Notes under the pieces: model-generated
The model's input: the letters and a program-made list of their open reading frames with translations, nothing else
Told to the model about the DNA's origin: nothing
Database searches by the model: none
Made by a program: the position numbers and the translations under genes
Part shown: positions 1 through 9,300 of the stretch, in pieces
Numbering within the stretch: the first letter of the stretch is position 1
How the letters are laid out: each line of letters begins with the position of its first letter
NCBI RefSeq assembly: GCF_004295345.1
Contig: NZ_CP036200.1
Coordinates: forward strand, 992,001-1,056,000
Origin: Shewanella maritima
GTDB lineage: Bacteria > Pseudomonadota > Gammaproteobacteria > Enterobacterales > Shewanellaceae
Length of the DNA stretch: 64,000 nt
Reading direction: 5' to 3'

Positions 1-339
1 CCCTGCTGATGCACATATTCCCACACCCGCAATACGGCTAGCATCTACTTGCTCTACACTCGCTAAGGCGTCAATCACAGCGCGAATATCGTCGGTTTTA
101 CGGCTTGGGTCTTCTAAATAGCGAATCGCATCTTCTGATCTGCCCCAACCACGAAAATCAAAAGTAATTGCTGCAAAACCTTTATCGGCTAGCGCTTTAG
201 CATACACAGCTGGCATTTGTTCTTTCACCGTAGTCCAGGCTCCCGTCACCACAACAACAGGCGGATTTTCAACACCTTGAGGTAGGTATAGGTTTGCCGC
301 TAATGTACCAAGGCGTGTATCTAGATTAATTGATTGCAT
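1..339 (-). CDS. alpha/beta hydrolase, 3' part outside window
   Basis: The first 113 codons of a minus-strand gene are visible; the rest lies beyond the left edge. The protein begins MQSINLDTRLGTLAANLYLP and carries TFDFRGWGRSE, the loop typical of alpha/beta hydrolases. It ends at the window edge with GICASAG, a nucleophile elbow in which the serine would be catalytic. This pattern resembles the YcjY/dienelactone-hydrolase-like group. Substrate cannot be told. It is divergent from the AraC regulator at 789, which may control it (inference). The start ATG at 339 fits the beginning of the conserved fold. Confidence 0.8.
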   Translation of the reverse strand, partial: MQSINLDTRLGTLAANLYLPQGVENPPVVVVTGAWTTVKEQMPAVYAKALADKGFAAITFDFRGWGRSEDAIRYLEDPSRKTDDIRAVIDALASVEQVDASRIAGVGICASAG

Positions 340-788
340 AGTAAAACCCTCTTGTTGTGAATTGGCAGAAAATGACAACAGCCTTTTAGTCATCTTTAGC
401 TGATTAAATACGCTCACATGATTGCGAGTGCTCAGTTGTTGATGACTAGAATAGCGATACCTTGAATATCAATATTGAAAATTGCTGCTCAGGTTTTTGT
501 ACATTCTTGCTTGGTGAAAAGTTGCTCAGGAGATACTTGCCCAATAAAGAGTTGCTTAACACTGGTAAAAAAAGAAGTGGCCTTTAGTGTTTGACCCTAG
601 CCAATTCCATAAGCTAAGGTCAAAAAACTAAGGTAATAGTGATGAAAGCTAAGGGCAGCCACAGAAGCGAGCCACATGTGACTAAAGCAGAATCAGGGCA
701 GGGCCTACAATAAACAAAGCCTGTAAATAAAGCCTGACCTAAGCGTAAGTGAAGATAACTTAAGGAAAATAAAGGAAAATACTTAGCG
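340..788. promoter_or_regulatory. Divergent intergenic region, hydrolase/AraC
   Basis: No gene is seen here. The octamer-like word TGCTCAG(G) occurs three times in the same orientation (429-435, 486-493, 523-530), as might be expected of AraC-type half sites. A near-perfect inverted repeat, TTTGACCCTAGC at 590-601 and GCTAAGGTCAAA at 613-624, forms a 12-bp stem with one mismatch. Either could be an operator; this is inference from symmetry and position only. Confidence 0.35.
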
Positions 789-1688
789 ATGAAGTCAAAT
801 TTAAAGTTCTTCGACTATGACTCAAAGCAATTGTCTAACTGCGGCGAGGTGCTTAATATTGAGCTATCGAGTGAGCCACTAAATTGGCAAGGTGTGGTAC
901 TGGAAAAAGGCGCATCACCGCACTTTTATCCGCAAAATGTGTATACGCCCTACTTTTACTTCGCGCTGGCTTTAGATAAAGACCTAACCTGGTCGGCGAT
1001 GAACGATGGCAACGTAACGCCACTACAAACTACGCCTGGTGACATTTGGATAAACCCACCAGCCACGCCTTTTACTCATAATATTGATGAGCCGTGTTAC
1101 TTCATTATTCTAGCCATTGAAGAACAAACATTACTGGCGAACTGCCCACTCAATTTACAAGGCAAGCAGCTTAACTTTCTCAATAATTACAATGTGCATG
1201 ACGATGTCATCAAAGGCTTGATTGAGCTGTTCCTGCTAGAGCTGCGCAACAAGGGGCGAAATGGCAGCGTGTATCTCAATAACCTAGTCTCGCTACTAGC
1301 AACCCACTATATTCAAAACTATTCCAACTATGCCGATCTGCAAACTCAGCAAAATGATGCTTCTAAGTTTGATCAAAGCCAAATCAGCAAAATCGACGCC
1401 TACATCGACGCCAATATTTCAGAGGCTATCACAGTTGATGACCTAGCCGAGCTACTTAACTGCAGCAAATTTTACTTTCTACGAGAATTTAAAAAACTGA
1501 TGGGCAACACGCCCTATCAATATCTAATGAGCAAACGCCTAGAACTTGCCAAGCAGATGCTCAGCAATGACAACGCCAGCATCGCCATTGTCGGTCAAGA
1601 AGTCGGCTTTAACGACCAATCACACTTCACCCGCGCATTTAAAAGCCAGTTTGGTATGACGCCAAATCAGTTTTTGAAAAGAAGATAA
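789..1688 (+). CDS. AraC family transcriptional regulator
   Basis: This 299-residue protein has an N-terminal cupin-like effector domain (about residues 30-150) and a C-terminal AraC-type DNA-binding domain with two helix-turn-helix units (about 200-299). The first HTH is in ITVDDLAELLNCSKFYFLRE and the second in IAIVGQEVGFNDQSHFTRAF. The tail GMTPNQFLKRR is typical of the family. AraC proteins of this size normally activate a neighbouring gene on binding a small ligand. The divergent hydrolase is the obvious candidate target, but the ligand is unknown. An AAGGAAAAT stretch lies upstream of the ATG. Confidence 0.9.
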   Translation: MKSNLKFFDYDSKQLSNCGEVLNIELSSEPLNWQGVVLEKGASPHFYPQNVYTPYFYFALALDKDLTWSAMNDGNVTPLQTTPGDIWINPPATPFTHNIDEPCYFIILAIEEQTLLANCPLNLQGKQLNFLNNYNVHDDVIKGLIELFLLELRNKGRNGSVYLNNLVSLLATHYIQNYSNYADLQTQQNDASKFDQSQISKIDAYIDANISEAITVDDLAELLNCSKFYFLREFKKLMGNTPYQYLMSKRLELAKQMLSNDNASIAIVGQEVGFNDQSHFTRAFKSQFGMTPNQFLKRR

Positions 1689-1741
1689 GTTTAAATAGTA
1701 AATTCGTGAATATACGTAACTGACATAATTAAAAATCAAAG

Positions 1742-2830
1742 TTAACTAAGCAGTAACCCGCTATTTCCATGTGATTCAAATTGCTTACCGTGAAGCCATA
1801 ACGAAGAATTGCTATTGGCAGCCATTTGATACGCCCAAGTGGTAATTGCCTCGCTACGCTCGCTTTCGCATACGAAGTATTTACTCATTTCAGCGTCAAT
1901 AATGTGTTTGTGCTGGATGATATTTTGTTCAAACCAACGGTCTTTGTGCTGCTCTGCAGCAAGGTAATCTTTCTTGGCATTGTTGCAGCTACTGTGTGCA
2001 AGCACAAAGTTATGGGCAAGGTCATTCGGGTAGCGTGCCCAAGGGATAAAGTGGTCAACTTCTCCATTTTCTTTCAGCGGTTTACCACAATAAAAGCAAT
2101 TGCCATGTTGGATCTCGGTCAAGATGGGTCGCGCCGCTGTGATGGTTTGTCTATCTCGACCGAATAAGAAGTCAGACACATTGCCCAAGCCGCCAATCAC
2201 AGATTGGTTTGCAGGAATATCACAAACCTTTTGTACCCAATGAGTTCGCGCAAGCGATACCACTAAGTCATAAAAACGCCTAAAACAATAGGCAATACCT
2301 GAGTTGAGGCGAATATGTTTAAGCTTTTTGTCATGGGCGTAGTAAAAACACTCTTCTTGCCCAGCTAACAGCTGCAAACGCCACAAAGGACCTTCTTTTA
2401 GAGTTCTGCGTGTAGCACTCTTAAGAGAACTCCACTCTGGATGCATTTTTAACTGACTAAATGACCTGACACCTTGGGCGCGAAACTCACTCAAGTTACG
2501 GATCAGCGCTGATTGCTTACCAGTATTTTGCATCAAGATAATCGCTTGACTGTCATCAACGCCATACGGCAACGAGTGATACCAGTAAAGCTCAATAAAC
2601 TTCTCAACAAGAGCATCAATGCTAATGATGTTTGGATCTAAATCTGAACTCGGGTTTTGCTGTAAGTGAGCCGCAAGCTCTGCAGTAATTGGCCTTTCAA
2701 TACAAATATCCGCAATGGCATGTAGTAAGGCAAACTTGTAGGTTGCGACAAACTCGCCCTCAACTAATAAGCGTTGTAGATAAGCAATAAAATCGACCTG
2801 TTGCTGAGCTGTTGCTGGTGTAGTTGGCAT
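1742..2830 (-). CDS. HNH endonuclease domain protein
   Basis: The C-terminal third carries a zinc-associated HNH nuclease motif: CFYCGK, then GEVDHFIPW with the catalytic-type histidine, then HNFVLAHSSCNNAKKDYL. The N-terminal ~230 residues have no motif I can name. A longer frame opens at 2863, but the ATG at 2830 overlaps the TGA stop of the upstream methyltransferase (TGATG), so I take 2830 as the coupled start, giving 362 residues. The pair therefore looks co-translated. Function is unknown. A role in DNA defence or repair is possible, but the partner methyltransferase lacks DNA-methylase motifs, so this is not a standard restriction-modification pair. Confidence 0.8.
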   Translation of the reverse strand: MPTTPATAQQQVDFIAYLQRLLVEGEFVATYKFALLHAIADICIERPITAELAAHLQQNPSSDLDPNIISIDALVEKFIELYWYHSLPYGVDDSQAIILMQNTGKQSALIRNLSEFRAQGVRSFSQLKMHPEWSSLKSATRRTLKEGPLWRLQLLAGQEECFYYAHDKKLKHIRLNSGIAYCFRRFYDLVVSLARTHWVQKVCDIPANQSVIGGLGNVSDFLFGRDRQTITAARPILTEIQHGNCFYCGKPLKENGEVDHFIPWARYPNDLAHNFVLAHSSCNNAKKDYLAAEQHKDRWFEQNIIQHKHIIDAEMSKYFVCESERSEAITTWAYQMAANSNSSLWLHGKQFESHGNSGLLLS

Positions 2831-3504
2831 CAAGCACCTCGCTGCAATACGACTGTTTGCCATTGCACATGGCTGCGACCTAGCTGGTCTTGATTAAGAT
2901 CGGTTACAAGCATTGTAGATAATAGATTGTTGTTAGCTAACGCTAGCACCTCGCTGGCTTCAACATGGTGCATAGCGCGGCTTCTAAGCTCTTGCTCAGT
3001 TTGCCCATGCCGCAAAGACATTACCAGTAAGCCTTGTGGTTTGAGCAAGCTTGTAAGGCTCGCCATCGCCTCTGCGCGATGTTGTGGTTCAAAATGCATC
3101 CACACGGCGCTGAGTAAAATTAGGTCAAATTGCTTATCGAGTGCTTTAATTGCCGTCAGCTTGGGCATTGCATCATCTAACCAATTCACACTTAGCTCTT
3201 GGGTGTTAGCTTGCCCTAACCTACGCAGCTCTGCTGCAGGCTCAACTGCCACAAAGTATTGAGATGAGTGAGATTCAGATAAATGAATCTTTGCTTGAGC
3301 AGCTAAATAACCAATATCGCGCCCTGAACCAGCGCCAACATCAAGTACTGCGAGCTCATGCTTCGTAAGCTTGTCTGGTGACTTGAACAAGCCAGGCAAC
3401 AGATGCGCCCAGTCACTATGCACCTGCATAAAAGACTTAGACTGATATTGCTCTGCTAACTCAGCGGCATTCTGGTTATAAAACTGACTACTCGGCGTTG
3501 ACAA
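2830..3504 (-). CDS. class I SAM-dependent methyltransferase
   Basis: A 224-residue Rossmann-type methyltransferase. Motif I is LDVGAGSGRDIGYLAAQ (about residue 56), an acidic residue follows in FVAVEPAAE, and LILLSAVWMHF is a motif IV-like strand. No DPPY/NPPY motif is seen, which argues against DNA adenine or N4-cytosine methylation; a small-molecule or protein substrate is more likely. The start is TTG with GGG nine bases upstream; the next in-frame ATG is 26 codons in. The stop overlaps the HNH gene start, so the two form an operon. Confidence 0.8.
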   Translation of the reverse strand: MSTPSSQFYNQNAAELAEQYQSKSFMQVHSDWAHLLPGLFKSPDKLTKHELAVLDVGAGSGRDIGYLAAQAKIHLSESHSSQYFVAVEPAAELRRLGQANTQELSVNWLDDAMPKLTAIKALDKQFDLILLSAVWMHFEPQHRAEAMASLTSLLKPQGLLVMSLRHGQTEQELRSRAMHHVEASEVLALANNNLLSTMLVTDLNQDQLGRSHVQWQTVVLQRGA

Positions 3505-3610
3505 CTAAACAAGCCCTATTAGTTAAAATATGTAAGCTAAATAAAAACTTAGCTAAGTTCCTTTACGATACTGCGATTGTCACTATGGGTAAATAGCAAA
3601 CAAAACAAAA

Positions 3611-3640
3611 ACACCCGCATAATCTCAATTATGCGGGTGT
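3611..3640. terminator. Strong bidirectional terminator hairpin
   Basis: A perfect 13-bp stem, ACACCCGCATAAT with a CTCA loop, is followed by TTTCTT on the plus strand and TTTTGTTTTG on the minus strand. It lies between the zinc-ribbon gene and the methyltransferase, both on the minus strand, so it probably ends transcription of the former. Confidence 0.85.
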
Positions 3641-3734
3641 TTCTTAAACTAAACCTCACTAGGAGGTTTAATCATATTCTTAAAGCACTGTTAGTGAGTC
3701 TATGCTTGAAACACTTTAAGCGCGTTAAACTAAA

Positions 3735-4076
3735 TCAGTTTTGCTTACGCACAAACTTAGATTTCAGCATCATTTGGCCGTGACCATCTACTTTACAATC
3801 AATGTCGTGGTCAGCGTCTACAAAGCGCTTTATAACCGCTTTAGTGCCTACTTTTAGTACCAGTGAAGAACCTTTTACTTTAAGGTCTTTAATTAAGGTT
3901 ACCTTGTCCTCTTCAGCCAGTAGGTTGCCTACTGCATCTTTTAAAATGATTGCATCTGGGTCTTCAATCACTTCATTTGGGTTCCACTCATGAGCACACT
4001 CAGGGCAGATTAGTAGTGAACCGTCTTCATATACATATTCAGACTCACATTTTGGGCATGGTGGGATATTGCTCAT
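3735..4076 (-). CDS. yjdM: PhnA/YjdM family zinc-ribbon protein
   Basis: The protein begins [19 protein letters not shown] and continues [11 protein letters not shown], giving two CxxC pairs of an N-terminal zinc ribbon, followed by a small beta-barrel domain ([18 protein letters not shown]). At 113 residues it matches the usual length of PhnA/YjdM. A longer frame opens 22 codons upstream, but the ATG at 4076 aligns with the family start and has an AAGAGA stretch before it. Despite the old name, the E. coli homologue is not known to be essential for phosphonate breakdown; its role is uncertain. Confidence 0.85.
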   Translation of the reverse strand: MSNIPPCPKCESEYVYEDGSLLICPECAHEWNPNEVIEDPDAIILKDAVGNLLAEEDKVTLIKDLKVKGSSLVLKVGTKAVIKRFVDADHDIDCKVDGHGQMMLKSKFVRKQN

Positions 4077-4493
4077 GGGTATGTTCTCTTTTACTTGGTA
4101 CAAAAAATTTAGCCTAATGTTTATGCAAACAACCATAAGCATTAGGCAATAGATAACTAGAATTATACGTAAAACTAGGCAAAGCAGCTATATTGGAGAT
4201 ATGAGCCTACTCACATAATGTGTAGTTTTTCATTCATGACTAGCGCAAGTTATGCGTGCCTTTTAACTTGGTAACAATATGTATCACCAAGATTCATCAA
4301 GCAGTTGTTTCTGCTAAGAAATACTGAAAAATATCTTATTCATGCTTTACTATCGTCACGATAAAATGCCAACATGAGCAAGATATGAATATGCTGTACG
4401 CTAACCAAGCTAGCATTATAGGCTGAGATACAGCATTAATCTTTTTTAAACACCTAGCACCGATAAAGTCAGGACAAGTTAACTAAGGAAAGG
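4077..4493. other. Divergent intergenic region
   Basis: No gene is seen between the divergent yjdM and EAL genes. The most notable feature is the symmetric pair CTTGGT (4267-4272) and ACCAAG (4286-4291) around a 13-base centre, which could be an operator or weak hairpin. AT-rich sequence nearer 4320-4440 could hold promoters, but no clear -35/-10 pair stands out. Confidence 0.3.
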
Positions 4494-7208
4494 TTGCTTT
4501 TGAGTTTATTTAAGCACTACGCCCATAAGTGGAAAAGCAGACTACTAATGTTCGCTTTACTGCTGTGCTTGCTACCAATTCAAACCTGGCTGATTAATCA
4601 CCTCGCTTCAGATTCACTCGAGCCACACACCTTAACCGTATCCCTGCCCTTACCTGACTCAACTCTTGAGCTCAACGGCATCAGTCAGCCAACAAACATA
4701 GATAAAATATTTATCTCAGGTAACTTTTCAGATTGGTATAGCGATGACCCGTTTTATCAAATGCAACAAGTTGATGAAAATCGATGGCAATATCAGCTCG
4801 CGTTGCACCCTGGACTGGTTGAATACAAGATGGCTATATACCTAAAAGATAGCCCCGACCCAGTTTGGATAACCGACCCCAGTAACCCAGACACTGCCGA
4901 GAACCCTTGGGGCGGTATTAACTCAGTATTAAATGTGCCTGACTGGCCTAAAATTCGCATTACTACCAAGCTATTTACGCTATCTCTGCTCGGCGCGATT
5001 TTACTGTTCTTTTGTTTAGAGCCAATTCTGTATTGGCTACTGCATTTAAACATGCCGTTCCATCGCAAGTTGATGTGGGCGAACTTGTTAATTCTTATTT
5101 GTGCGCAAGTGGTGTTCTTTGGCTATCAGCTGCATCAAAGCCGCCAACTGATCAAGCTGAGCTTAACTGATGCTGTGCACAATATGCACCTGATGCTCGC
5201 CTCTGAAGACATTGACTTTAACCGCCTGCCAGAGCAACGCGCCAAATTAAAGTATGAGATAGATGACTTTTTTACCCGCGCAACCACGCGAATTGACAGC
5301 AAACAAAATAGCCTATTTCAAATCACTATTTCAGATTTTGCGGTATTTGATGCCAATGGTGAACTGCTTACGCTGCACCATAGAGATCAAAACCGTGGCA
5401 TACAGCAAGACCGAGCAGCACGATTAGGGTTCGATAGTACCAAAGACTATTTTACCCAGGGTGTGTGGGCCGAGATTATTCCTATAGCTAAAGCGCAAGC
5501 TTTGTCGGGGCAGCTAATCACTGGCAAACGCTCACGATTAATCAATAGCGTAGAAACCGGCCGCACCTTTCAATCTGAATGGGCGTTAGGTTTTAGCCAA
5601 ATGATCCAGCCGATTGTTATTAGAGGTCAGCTGCAAGGTTTTTACGGCGCATCAATTCAGGTGAAACTGTTCGGCGCTGAGCTACTTAAAATGCTGCTAT
5701 TCCAGCTTTTATTGCTCTCTGGCGTACTCGCGCTAGCTAGTTGGCTGCTGATCCGCGTGGGTAAGATAGTCACAGAGGATGTACTACTGCTAACAAGCTG
5801 GACGCAGAAGATTGTTAAAGGCGATTTGAACGAGCAATTAAAGATTAACAGTCAAGATGAGATCCAGCAGCTGGCCGAAAACTTTGAGCTTATGCGCCAA
5901 TCTCTCAGCGGCAGTTTTAACCGCATTGAACAGCAAAAATCTAACCTCTATTTTGAGGCTTACTTTAATAACCTAACCGGCTTACCTAACCGTAAAAAGC
6001 TCTACAGCGATATGGCCGAGCAAACTCCGCATGCGTTGATGGTGCTAAACATCAATCAGTTTGGGCAAATCAATGACTTTTATAGCCTGGCTACCGGTGA
6101 TGCTATCTTGCAAGAGGTGGCCAGCCGTTTGGTCGATTATGCTAAAGAGCATCACGCTAATGAGCACCAGGTTTACAAAACCAGTGCAGATGAATTTGCC
6201 ATTACCATTGCTAACCCAATGGACGAGCAGCAACTGATGACCTTAGCTGAGCGCATTATGGATGAAGTGAGCGAGCATGCTATTGAAATTGATGATAATG
6301 AGCTGTACATCAATATGATCGCTGGCGCTGCGCTGTGTGTCGATAACAATTATTCGCGCTTACATCAACAGGCAGACCTAGCAAGGCGTTTTGCCCGCGA
6401 CCGCCACCAAAGATTTAGGTTATTCACTGAAGACCTGCTAGACCCTAAAGCTTTTGAAGACAACATGCATCAAAGCCGTTTAGTAGCACAGGCGGTGCAA
6501 AATGACTTGGTCGTACCGTTTGTGCAAATGATTAAGCCGCTTACAGGCGGCGTACCTAAATTTGAGTGTTTAATGCGTATTCGCCTTGAAGACGGGCATA
6601 TTCTAACGCCAGCTATGTTTATGCAGACCGCGCTGCGTTCACGCTTGTACCCACATTTGATGCAAAGCATGCTCGAGAAGTCATTCGCATTATTTGCTAA
6701 TCAACCTTACGATTTTTCGGTTAATGTCACGCTAGATGATATTGCCGACCCTATTCGCTTAAAACAGCTACAGGCACTACTAAGAGCTAACCCAGAAACC
6801 TGTAAGCGCCTGACATTTGAGCTGTTAGAGAGTGAGCAAATCACTAACTATGATCTAGTGCGTGACTTTATTAAGCTGGTGAAACCTATGGGCTGCACCA
6901 TCGCCATTGACGACTTTGGCGCAGGCTATTCGAACTTTGTGCACTTACTGGGCCTAGATATCGACATAGTAAAAATTGATGGCTCGCTTATTCGTAATTT
7001 AGATACCGATGCTAAGGCGCAGCAGCTGGTAGAGACTGTGGTGAGTTTTGCTAAGAAGATGGGGATTTTAACTGTTGCTGAGTTTGTCGACTCACAACAG
7101 GTACTTGATAAAGTGATTGAGTATCAAATCGACTTTGCCCAAGGTTTTTACCTTGGTAAACCCCAGCCTTGTATTAACTCAGCTAGGCGCTGTCGCTCTA
7201 GTAACTAG
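4494..7208 (+). CDS. membrane EAL phosphodiesterase with CBM48-like domain
   Basis: About 904 residues. Order: a signal-anchor helix (20-37); a CBM48/glycogen-binding-like Ig domain (65-155, ISGNFSDWY...LHPGLVEYKMAIY); a helix at 160-180 and another near 200-218; a sensor region; a helix near 400-420; a HAMP-like linker; GGDEF (~490-640); EAL (660-900). The GGDEF signature reads TSADEF, so cyclase activity is probably lost. EAL residues for c-di-GMP hydrolysis look intact: FECLMRI, FELLES, IDDFGAGYSN, VKIDGSL, AEFVD and QGF. It is probably a c-di-GMP phosphodiesterase that senses a periplasmic, perhaps glucan-like, ligand (inference). No ATG start is available: TTG at 4494 or 4500 follows AAGGAAAGG. 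Confidence 0.88.
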   Translation: MLLSLFKHYAHKWKSRLLMFALLLCLLPIQTWLINHLASDSLEPHTLTVSLPLPDSTLELNGISQPTNIDKIFISGNFSDWYSDDPFYQMQQVDENRWQYQLALHPGLVEYKMAIYLKDSPDPVWITDPSNPDTAENPWGGINSVLNVPDWPKIRITTKLFTLSLLGAILLFFCLEPILYWLLHLNMPFHRKLMWANLLILICAQVVFFGYQLHQSRQLIKLSLTDAVHNMHLMLASEDIDFNRLPEQRAKLKYEIDDFFTRATTRIDSKQNSLFQITISDFAVFDANGELLTLHHRDQNRGIQQDRAARLGFDSTKDYFTQGVWAEIIPIAKAQALSGQLITGKRSRLINSVETGRTFQSEWALGFSQMIQPIVIRGQLQGFYGASIQVKLFGAELLKMLLFQLLLLSGVLALASWLLIRVGKIVTEDVLLLTSWTQKIVKGDLNEQLKINSQDEIQQLAENFELMRQSLSGSFNRIEQQKSNLYFEAYFNNLTGLPNRKKLYSDMAEQTPHALMVLNINQFGQINDFYSLATGDAILQEVASRLVDYAKEHHANEHQVYKTSADEFAITIANPMDEQQLMTLAERIMDEVSEHAIEIDDNELYINMIAGAALCVDNNYSRLHQQADLARRFARDRHQRFRLFTEDLLDPKAFEDNMHQSRLVAQAVQNDLVVPFVQMIKPLTGGVPKFECLMRIRLEDGHILTPAMFMQTALRSRLYPHLMQSMLEKSFALFANQPYDFSVNVTLDDIADPIRLKQLQALLRANPETCKRLTFELLESEQITNYDLVRDFIKLVKPMGCTIAIDDFGAGYSNFVHLLGLDIDIVKIDGSLIRNLDTDAKAQQLVETVVSFAKKMGILTVAEFVDSQQVLDKVIEYQIDFAQGFYLGKPQPCINSARRCRSSN

Positions 7209-7260
7209 CCCCAACAAAGATAAATAATCGCTTAACTAAAGCGCATTCATCAGACACAAA

Positions 7261-7286
7261 AAAATGACACCATTGGGTGTCATTTT
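7261..7286. terminator. Bidirectional terminator
   Basis: AAAATGACACC (7261-7271), loop ATTG, GGTGTCATTTT (7276-7286), with A- and T-runs on the two sides. It separates the convergent EAL gene and the small gene at 7331-7600 and should serve both. Confidence 0.85.
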
Positions 7287-7330
7287 TTGGTTAACAGCCT
7301 TTCGCAATGGCCTGCAGCGTGAGTGATAAG

Positions 7331-7600
7331 TTACTCTGCTACAACCTTTTGCGAATATACACGCTCGCCCAATGAGTTCAGAATGCGACACTCACCATCT
7401 AGTACCGCAATAATGGATTTATTGACCCTAAAATCATCAGGAATAATCACCCTGCCACTTTGGCTGATATCAAGGTCGTACAGCACAGCATTGTGCATTT
7501 CTAAGCCCACTGGCGCTTCATAATACAGCACGGTCACAGTGGCTTTACCAGTGTCATTGGTTGACGAAAGCACTTGTTGTACTACTTGTTCTGAACTCAT
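7331..7600 (-). CDS. small conserved protein, TIGR02922/DUF2375-like
   Basis: An 89-residue protein without signal peptide or membrane segment. It has TVTVLYYEAPVGLEMHNAV, GRVIIPDDFRVNKSIIAVL and LNSLGERVYSQK, predicted to be mostly beta strand. From memory this resembles the short TIGR02922/DUF2375 family of Shewanella and Colwellia, which has no known function; that assignment needs a profile search. It stands alone, convergent with the EAL gene. Confidence 0.65.
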   Translation of the reverse strand: MSSEQVVQQVLSSTNDTGKATVTVLYYEAPVGLEMHNAVLYDLDISQSGRVIIPDDFRVNKSIIAVLDGECRILNSLGERVYSQKVVAE

Positions 7601-7866
7601 AAATTGGACTCACTTAAATTTGTCACATGCTTAATGTCATCACCGGTCAATAACCTAGCAGCAATTAAGCTTTATCGGTTGCCATACTAATAGAGTTACC
7701 CCTTATTAGCTAGCCTCACTTATCAGTTACTATATTGACTGAAGGCATTGCAGAGCCAAACGTACATGAAACTCTACATGGTGTGAGACACCACAAGTCT
7801 ATAACAAAAATTGCTAAATCTGGTTGGATATCAGTCGCTTTTTTATGAATAAATTCAGTCATCCGC

Positions 7867-7895
7867 TAAACAGTCGTGGGGAATCCTGCTAGAAT
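7867..7895 (+). promoter_or_regulatory. Probable promoter of the YebC-like gene
   Basis: An extended -10, TGC-TAGAAT (7887-7895), lies 17 bases after TAAACA (7867-7872, four of six matches to TTGACA). It is 46 bases before the start codon at 7941. The rest of the 7601-7940 gap shows no gene or other clear signal. Confidence 0.5.
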
Positions 7896-7940
7896 CGGGA
7901 AAATTTAAAAAATCCATTATAGATACAAAACGAGATTAAG

Positions 7941-8663
7941 ATGGGCAGAGCATATCAAAACCGTAAAGAATCAATGGCTAAAACAGCCGGTCAAAAAACC
8001 CGTTTATATTCGCGCTATGGTAAAGAGATTTACGTTTGCGCTAAGCAAGGTGGTGTTGACCCTGACGGTAACCTAGCATTACGTAGCTTGATTGCTCGCG
8101 CAAAGAAAGACCAGGTGCCTGCACACGTTATTGAGCGCGCGATTGAAAAGGCTCGCGGCGGCGGTGGTGAAGATTACGACACCGCACGTTACGAAGGTTT
8201 CGGCCCAGGTAACTGTATGGTCATTGTTGACTGCTTAACCGACAACGGTAAGCGTACCTTCACTGAAGTTCGTCAAGCGTTTGTGAAAAACGGCGCTAAG
8301 TTAGGCGGCCCAGGTACAGTTGCCCACATGTTCGATCACCAGGCTGTATTCGTGTTTGAAGGTGACGACGATGAAGCAATCTTAGAAATGCTAATGATGG
8401 CTGATGTTGACGTAACAGACGTTGAGCTTGAAGACGGTATGATCAGCGTATTTGCGCCAGTACCTGAGTTTAGCAAGGTACGTAACGCGCTAACTGAAGA
8501 AATGCCAAACATCGACTTTAAAGTTGAGAATCTATCTTTCGTGCCACAAACCATGGCTGAGATCAGCGGTGAAGACGTAGAGATTTTCGATAAGTTTATC
8601 GCTGCACTTGAAGATTGCGACGACGTACAAAACGTTTACCACAACGCTGAGATTAACGACTAG
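7941..8663 (+). CDS. YebC/PmpR family regulator, YeeN-like
   Basis: A 240-residue TACO1/YebC-family protein. It opens [20 protein letters not shown] and has [40 protein letters not shown] and [20 protein letters not shown], all family hallmarks. The MGR start and the sequence fit the YeeN subgroup rather than canonical YebC. Family members have been described as DNA-binding regulators and, more recently, as translation factors that relieve polyproline stalling; which applies here cannot be read from the sequence. It is monocistronic, ending at a strong terminator. Confidence 0.9.
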   Translation: MGRAYQNRKESMAKTAGQKTRLYSRYGKEIYVCAKQGGVDPDGNLALRSLIARAKKDQVPAHVIERAIEKARGGGGEDYDTARYEGFGPGNCMVIVDCLTDNGKRTFTEVRQAFVKNGAKLGGPGTVAHMFDHQAVFVFEGDDDEAILEMLMMADVDVTDVELEDGMISVFAPVPEFSKVRNALTEEMPNIDFKVENLSFVPQTMAEISGEDVEIFDKFIAALEDCDDVQNVYHNAEIND

Positions 8664-8706
8664 TCTAATACGGCTAAGCCAAAAGCTTAATTAGAAGCTA
8701 GATAAT

Positions 8707-8734
8707 AAAAATGCAGCCAATTGGCTGCATTTTT
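8707..8734. terminator. Bidirectional terminator
   Basis: A perfect palindrome, AAAAATGCAGCCAA followed by TTGGCTGCATTTTT, sits between the convergent YebC-like and hpf genes and has T-runs in both directions. Confidence 0.88.
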
Positions 8735-8754
8735 TGTATTCGATTCCTGAAGCT

Positions 8755-9111
8755 TTAGTTCAGGTTCATTTCTTGTACTTTTTCGTACGCAATTTCAGGG
8801 GCTGTTACATCAGGCTTTGCATGCTTGTCTGCTTTAAGTTGGCCTTTACGATGTTTTAGTGCCGCGTCTAGTTTTTTGTTTGCTGCCGCAATAGCTGGCC
8901 ACATAACAGGATCTGTACCTTTAGCCGCAACGCTCGCACCTTCATAGTTGGTACGAACTTCAACTTCAAACTCACCATGTTCTTTAGTGATGGTGACATC
9001 TAGTGAAATAAGAGTGGGGAAATGGCTAGCAATCTTGGCAAATTTTTCGTCTACATGTTGTTTTACAGAATCTGTTACGTCGACGTGGTGTCCTGAAAGA
9101 TTTATTTTCAT
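8755..9111 (-). CDS. hpf: ribosome hibernation promoting factor (HPF/RaiA)
   Basis: A 118-residue HPF/YfiA-type protein: MKINLSGHHVDVTDSVKQHV, FAKIASHFPTLISLDVTI and DPVMWPAIAAANKKLDAALK, with a lysine-rich helix (HRKGQLKADKHAK). It lacks the C-terminal dimerisation domain of long HPFs, so it is the short gammaproteobacterial form that binds the 30S decoding region in stationary phase. The start has AAGGA six bases upstream. It stands alone, with a long 5' region. Whether it acts as HPF (promoting 100S dimers) or RaiA (blocking them) cannot be settled; the C-terminal tail makes RaiA possible. Confidence 0.9.
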   Translation of the reverse strand: MKINLSGHHVDVTDSVKQHVDEKFAKIASHFPTLISLDVTITKEHGEFEVEVRTNYEGASVAAKGTDPVMWPAIAAANKKLDAALKHRKGQLKADKHAKPDVTAPEIAYEKVQEMNLN

Positions 9112-9300
9112 AAAGTATCCTTAATTCAGCTTGCCTATTATTTCAATTTCATACATTTACATGCTCGCTTTAATAGACATAAGGGCATGGTTTGCTAAAA
9201 CAAGAGGCTAATACAAACGGGCTACAACTTTGATAGCTGGATCACATTGCTTAACTTCATCATGTACGAAATGTTCGCTGAGATAAAACAAGATTTACGA

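Noticed and set aside
1742..3504. Classical restriction-modification system
   Set aside because: The methyltransferase has no DNA adenine or cytosine methylase motifs and no specificity domain is present.
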